Of a stretch of 52,716 bases of DNA, positions 48,118 through 52,716 are shown in pieces (the stretch's first letter is position 1; each line of letters begins with the position of its first letter). Source of the stretch: Candidatus Omnitrophota bacterium (lineage in GTDB: Bacteria > Omnitrophota > Gorgyraeia > Gygaellales > Profunditerraquicolaceae). The stretch covers positions 1 through 52,716 of the forward strand of contig JAMWCL010000004.1 of NCBI GenBank assembly GCA_023819035.1. Reading direction: 5' to 3'. The notes below the pieces were generated by a model that saw only the letters and a program-made list of their open reading frames with translations, did not search any database and was not told where the DNA came from. The translations under genes and the position numbers were made by a program.

Positions 48118-49824
48118 TTATTGTATCTGGGAGATCTCTCTCCAGCTAAACCCTGCAAGGCAAGGAAAGAAGGCATCTTCATCTGTCCATTTAGAAGGTC
48201 CTTTTCTCTGACAGGTATCAAAAGTTAATCGGCATAAACCATCCAAGGTTATATTATATCCGTATATAGAAACACCATCGATACCATCGATAAAATAAAC
48301 ATTGCCGGTGGCTTGATTATTCATTATCGCATTAATCTCTCCTGCAGCATAAACCAAACCATCAAAGAATGGCTGGTGGGCACTAGAGAAAATATTGCCA
48401 TTTTCCGTAGCGATATTTGGATAGGTTTGGTTTGCTGAGCGTCTATTGTGGGCGCGAAATCTTAAAAAGCCCTGACCCACAAGACCAATATCGCCCTCGG
48501 TGATAAAACTGGACATTTGGAAATTCGCGTTTCCATTCCTTGCATCAAAAAGCAGATCTCCTTTTAGATACCAGAGTTGACTATTGGCATTTGCCGAAAA
48601 TCTCCTTACCTCTCCAAGATACTCTCCTACTGTCCAATTAGGTGGACTACCTACAGAATTATCAAAATTAACCCTAATTGTCGTTGCTCCTGCTCCCGAA
48701 CTTACATAGGTAATCACTCCCCAATTTGTATAACTCCAGCGGTTACCACCTTTTGAGAAATTAGTTACAGCATTACCCACACTCATCGGAATATTACAAG
48801 TAAAGCTAATCTGATAGGTTCTTGTTGACCAATTACCACCGTATAAAGAGATGGAGGAAATCATAGGTAAAAGATAAATATTATCTCCTACATTCCAGTT
48901 TACTACGGTAGTTAACCTTACTGTTCTCCTATCTAAAACACCCCCTGTATCGATTTCTGCCCAACTTCCTATCTGAAACGAACCCATGGTAGTATTTCTA
49001 AGTCTTTGACCGTCAAAGCTTGAATAAGGGGTATCAAAGAAATCACTCTCGAAGGTAATTATACTTTTACCTGCTACTGTCTGAATACTTGCAATCTTGC
49101 CTGCTCTTGCCGGTGACCAGACCCGTGAGGGATTCTCATCAGCAATCTCTTGTTCCATCTGAGCCATATCAATCTTTAAGAAACTATTGTCATTGGGTGA
49201 GGTCTCTCTTGAAAAATGTTTATCTTCCGGGCAGGTATCGGGTACAGCGAAATCTACCTCTTGATTATGGGGTAAACTACCATTACCTTCATATCCATCA
49301 CCGGTTATAGGGTCAGGTCGGTCAGTAACTACTATATCTCCATTGATATAGGAACCGCTATCCATAGCGGACCAATCAAAGAGATATCTACAGTTAACTG
49401 CCTTATCAATGGTTCCAAAACTTACCTCTACCTTTACCAGACGCGTCGCGCGATAATTTGTCTGTGAGGGCACAAAACCACCAGAAATAATCACCACCCC
49501 TTCTTCTTCGGAGGTGGCATTACGACAGCAAACCCTATATTGACCGGGGAACAAAGAATGGGTAATCCAATCAGTGGCATCTAAACAATCATCATCTGTA
49601 CTTGTCCTCCAAGAGGGATCTGCCCATAGTTGATTCAACCCCCACTGTATGCCTGCCTCAGCAATATATAATGCATTTTCAGATTCAAGATTACGCAGAT
49701 TAACCTCAAAACTTGAAGACAGCATTATTGCTAAGGTCCAGCCTAAAATGGCAAAAAGTATCATCGCGGAAACCACAATAATTAAGGCAACCCCCTTCTT
49801 ATTCGGTGTACGGAACTTACTCAT
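48118..49824 (-). CDS. PilX-type minor pilin-like protein with large C-terminal domain
   Basis: GVALIIVVSAMILFAILGWTLAIMLSSSFEVNLRNLESENALYIAEAGIQWGLNQL (PilX_N-like). Confidence 0.75.
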   Translation of the reverse strand: MSKFRTPNKKGVALIIVVSAMILFAILGWTLAIMLSSSFEVNLRNLESENALYIAEAGIQWGLNQLWADPSWRTSTDDDCLDATDWITHSLFPGQYRVCCRNATSEEEGVVIISGGFVPSQTNYRATRLVKVEVSFGTIDKAVNCRYLFDWSAMDSGSYINGDIVVTDRPDPITGDGYEGNGSLPHNQEVDFAVPDTCPEDKHFSRETSPNDNSFLKIDMAQMEQEIADENPSRVWSPARAGKIASIQTVAGKSIITFESDFFDTPYSSFDGQRLRNTTMGSFQIGSWAEIDTGGVLDRRTVRLTTVVNWNVGDNIYLLPMISSISLYGGNWSTRTYQISFTCNIPMSVGNAVTNFSKGGNRWSYTNWGVITYVSSGAGATTIRVNFDNSVGSPPNWTVGEYLGEVRRFSANANSQLWYLKGDLLFDARNGNANFQMSSFITEGDIGLVGQGFLRFRAHNRRSANQTYPNIATENGNIFSSAHQPFFDGLVYAAGEINAIMNNQATGNVYFIDGIDGVSIYGYNITLDGLCRLTFDTCQRKGPSKWTDEDAFFPCLAGFSWREISQIQ

Positions 49825-49838
49825 TTTATCTCCTTATT

Positions 49839-50339
49839 TTATAGATTTCGCGGATATACCTGTGTCCGAAGTATCTTTGTTTGTCCACCCGAAGTTACTT
49901 GAATCTCTATAACAATCCGAGAGATATCGGAAAAATTTGAAACACTACAATTACATTCAGGTAAACAACTTGGTTGATTATCAAAGTTATAATAACAAAA
50001 TTTTAAACTCGTAACATTGCCTGCTAAAATATAAGAATTGCGCATCAGATTATTACCGGAGAGATAGAAGTTTATACTATTCTCATTTATATCGGTAAAT
50101 TGAAATTGATTTACCGAAGCAACCGATATAGAGAGGCTATCTCTTACCTCTCTTATCTCGCGTTGCATCCGACTCAGGGCAAGCCTTACCTCTGAGACTA
50201 CCTCGTTACGAAAGCTTAAGAAACGCCACAGATCAATAATTTCTTTTATATACATGCTAGACACCCCTACTAAAACCGCTACAATTATAATTACCATTAT
50301 TAATTCAATTAAAGTTATGCCCTTTTTCTTATGTATCAT
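49839..50339 (-). CDS. Prepilin-type protein (PilW-like)
   Basis: KKKGITLIELIMVIIIVAVLVGVSSMYIKE: prepilin cleavage/methylation motif. Confidence 0.85.
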   Translation of the reverse strand: MIHKKKGITLIELIMVIIIVAVLVGVSSMYIKEIIDLWRFLSFRNEVVSEVRLALSRMQREIREVRDSLSISVASVNQFQFTDINENSINFYLSGNNLMRNSYILAGNVTSLKFCYYNFDNQPSCLPECNCSVSNFSDISRIVIEIQVTSGGQTKILRTQVYPRNL

Positions 50340-50362
50340 TATTTTATTTCTCCCATAAATCT

Positions 50363-50827
50363 TTAATAAAATGTCACAATTGTTACCAAACTAACCTCAC
50401 CTGCTAATTGTTCACTGCGTAAAACCGAGACAGTGATACGTTTAAAATTCGTTGTACTTGCTGAACTCTCCCAGATATTTGTATTTAAGGTAACATAATC
50501 TACGATACAGCGACGTGTATATCCAGGCGCAGGACTATCCAAATAGCCATTAAAATCATCTACATCATCATAATCTAACCTTTGGTTTTCTCCACTATTA
50601 GGACCTAAATTAGGATTGCTTCTATCCTGGGGATCAACAAATTCTTTTGATTTTATCTCCTCCATTAATTCTTCGGCATAAAAAGTTGCCTCAGCAATTG
50701 CTTCAGAGCGACTGGACCTTAAAGCCACCTCTGCCCACATCCTTAAAAGCACCGGGATAGCCACGCCTAAGACAACAATGATTGTAATTAATTCAATTAA
50801 AGTTAAAGCCTTTCTTTTTATTACCAA
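50363..50827 (-). CDS. Prepilin-type protein (PilV-like)
   Basis: KRKALTLIELITIIVVLGVAIPVLLRMWAEVALRSSRSEAIAEATFYAEELMEEIKSKEF. Confidence 0.82.
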   Translation of the reverse strand: MVIKRKALTLIELITIIVVLGVAIPVLLRMWAEVALRSSRSEAIAEATFYAEELMEEIKSKEFVDPQDRSNPNLGPNSGENQRLDYDDVDDFNGYLDSPAPGYTRRCIVDYVTLNTNIWESSASTTNFKRITVSVLRSEQLAGEVSLVTIVTFY

Positions 50828-51321
50828 TTTATCCTTCCTGTATTAGGACTAATATAAATTGTAATATTATTTCCTCCGTAAGATAGATTAATCCAGCCAC
50901 TATTAGTTAAAGGATTGCCATTGGCATCCTGCGGTTCTCCCTTCCAATTAAAGCGCAAAGAGCTTGTTCCGCCAAAATTAACCCCTGTAATATCGATACC
51001 CCTGTATTGTGGGTCGGTAGTAAAATTAGTTTGCATATTCGCTCTAGTGAAAGGGTCAATTGCATAAGCATTATCCAAGACCCGGCGTGCCTCATAGGTA
51101 TCGGTAATAGCATTAAAGTTTAGGTAATAATCTTGGTGTTGACTAATCGCTAATTGTTGAATATATCTAATATCAGAAACAGTTTTTTTAACCGCTCCGC
51201 TTAATTTTATCATAGAGAAACTGGCAAAACGAGGGATGCTTAATCCCGCAAGGATACCGATAATTAGAATTATCATCACCACTTCAATAAAATTATATCC
51301 CTTCCTTAAAACCTTATTCAT
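50821..51321 (-). CDS. Prepilin-type protein (FimT/GspH-like)
   Basis: RKGYNFIEVVMIILIIGILAGLSIPRFASFSMIKLSGAVKKTVSDIRYIQQLAIS. Confidence 0.85.
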   Translation of the reverse strand: MNKVLRKGYNFIEVVMIILIIGILAGLSIPRFASFSMIKLSGAVKKTVSDIRYIQQLAISQHQDYYLNFNAITDTYEARRVLDNAYAIDPFTRANMQTNFTTDPQYRGIDITGVNFGGTSSLRFNWKGEPQDANGNPLTNSGWINLSYGGNNITIYISPNTGRINW

Positions 51322-51438
51322 CTCTGTTCATCTTTTATATCCTCTAATATAAATTATAATATATCTAAAATGAAAAAGCCAGTAAAATATAAAAAAATAC
51401 TTTTCAATCTACCTGATTTATGGTATATTTTATTTTTG

Positions 51439-52530
51439 ATGGCTGAAAAGGTTAAGAATATTGTGGAGGATATTGTAAGAGAGTATCTTAACGTTTCTCT
51501 TTCTTTGCGATATGACATCTGTACCTGCCCTCTCTGCAGAAACGCAATGCTTGCAGAAGCACTCTCTAATATCCCACCTAAATATGTTTCTACTGAAGAA
51601 GCGGGTATGCGAGCAGTAATTGAGCAGACCCGCCTTGAATATCAAGCAAGAATTGCCAAAGAGGTTTTAAATACAATAGACAGGATCAGTAAAAATCCTC
51701 CACATGAATTAAATGAAGATAAAAAACAGGCATTTAGATTACTCCTTAATAAGATCTATGAAGATAGAGGATTAGATTTTCGGCATTATCGAGAGGGGAT
51801 TTTAAAAAGAAGATTCGCCTTAAGGATGCATGCAAATAAGGTGAAATCCTATGCCGAATATCTTTTACTTCTCAACAAAACTCCTGAGGAATATGAAAAA
51901 CTCTTTGAGGCCCTCTGCATTAATGTCTCAGAATTCTTCCGTGACCCTCCAGTCTGGGAGGTAATAGAAAAAATCCTAAAAGAACTTATTAAAGAAAGGG
52001 TCGAAACCAATCAATCCCTTAAGATCTGGTCAGCAGGCTGTGCTAATGGAGAGGAACCTTATTCAATAGCCATTCTTATAAAAAAAATCTTAAAAGATTA
52101 TCCTCCGGATAAATTTAAAGGTGTGGAGATCTTGGCTACCGATATTGATAAACAGGTATTAAGGAATGGGGAGAAGGCAGAATATAGCTTAGCGAGTTTG
52201 AAAAATGTCTCTCCGAGAGTTTTAAAAGAATATTTTACTTACGAAGATGGACGCTACTGCATAATTCCTGAGATAAGAAAGATGGTCTTATTTAAACATA
52301 TGGACCTAATCCTGCAAGAGCCCCAGATTAAAGATTTAGATATAATCCTTTGTCGAAATGTCTTTATTTATTTTAACCGCAGTCTCCAAGACATCTTGTT
52401 TACCAAATTCTACAAATTTTTAAAGTCAGGCGGTTATCTGGTGTTAGGCAAGGTGGAAACTATATGGGATGAGGTAAAGGATATTTTCGAAAAAGTGGAC
52501 TTAGAAAACCGGATATTCCGCAAGAAATAA
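51439..52530 (+). CDS. ComFB-like domain fused to CheR-type protein methyltransferase
   Basis: ORF track opens at 51370, but domain homology starts at in-frame ATG 51439. N-term MAEKVKNIVEDIVREYLNVSLSLRYDICTCPLCRNAMLAEALSNIPPKYVSTEEAG (ComFB-like); C-term ISSEFFRDPP-type NVSEFFRDPPVWEVIEKIL, IWSAGCANGEEPYSIAI, DIILCRNVFIYF (CheR). Confidence 0.85.
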   Translation: MAEKVKNIVEDIVREYLNVSLSLRYDICTCPLCRNAMLAEALSNIPPKYVSTEEAGMRAVIEQTRLEYQARIAKEVLNTIDRISKNPPHELNEDKKQAFRLLLNKIYEDRGLDFRHYREGILKRRFALRMHANKVKSYAEYLLLLNKTPEEYEKLFEALCINVSEFFRDPPVWEVIEKILKELIKERVETNQSLKIWSAGCANGEEPYSIAILIKKILKDYPPDKFKGVEILATDIDKQVLRNGEKAEYSLASLKNVSPRVLKEYFTYEDGRYCIIPEIRKMVLFKHMDLILQEPQIKDLDIILCRNVFIYFNRSLQDILFTKFYKFLKSGGYLVLGKVETIWDEVKDIFEKVDLENRIFRKK

Positions 52531-52623
52531 AAAATTATTAAGCGAAAGGGTTATTTATTGCTAAGACCGCTTCAGGATTTATCTTTTTTACGGAACTTTG
52601 ACAGAAAAATAGGATTTTGATAT

Positions 52624-52650
52624 ACCCTCTCGTCGTGAGAGGATTATTTT
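52624..52650 (+). terminator. Rho-independent terminator after ComFB-CheR
   Basis: CCTCTCgtcgtGAGAGGATTATTTTTTG. Confidence 0.75.
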
Positions 52651-52687
52651 TTGTCTAATTTGTTGTGCAATATTTAAAAGAAATATC

Positions 52688-52716
52688 TTGACAAATAAAT
52701 ATAAATTTATTATAAT
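52688..52716 (+). promoter_or_regulatory. Consensus sigma70 promoter at window edge
   Basis: TTGACA-N17-TATAAT, with -10 hexamer as the last six bases of the window. Confidence 0.8.

Noticed and set aside
51340-51400. Possible sigma54 promoter upstream of the prepilin operon (minus strand CTGGCTTTTTCATTTTAG)
   Set aside because: Lacks the GC of the -12 element; match too weak.
1-52716. CRISPR arrays, prophage, toxin-antitoxin or restriction systems
   Set aside because: No regularly spaced repeats or recognisable genes of these types were seen.

Overview
AT-rich bacterial chromosomal window, coded almost entirely on the minus strand. I did not run any search, so the lineage is not assigned; the gene style resembles Omnitrophota-like Gram-negative genomes. 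From left to right: (1) a decayed ISNCY/IS1202-type insertion sequence with repeated ends (about 188-1605); (2) a vitamin B12 uptake locus (btuB, a COG2102/DUF71 PP-loop ATPase, btuD, btuC, btuF) with two cobalamin riboswitch candidates, one canonical (7311-7455) and one compact (4327-4411), each with its own promoter and terminator, plus an untracked 47-aa helix-turn-helix ORF; (3) a lipoprotein, a PHP-domain protein and tRNA-Arg(CCT); (4) a glycan/cell-surface cluster (two GT9 proteins, GT1/4, a CgeB-like glycosyltransferase broken by one in-frame TAA, radical SAM, FkbM); (5) a long housekeeping run (ksgA, pdxA, surA-like, a very short mfd, secDF, yajC, rpsP, trpE, his genes, alaS, recX, htrA, recA); (6) a type IV pilus/MSHA/T2SS-like locus rich in predicted cyclic-di-GMP-sensing domains (MshEN, MshEN-PilZ, PilZ) with a histidine kinase, response regulator and PilM-PilN fusion; (7) a divergently transcribed protein fusing an N-terminal ComFB-like domain to a CheR methyltransferase. 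The strongest candidates for follow-up are the ComFB-CheR fusion beside the pilus locus, the compact second cobalamin riboswitch, and the minimal Mfd.
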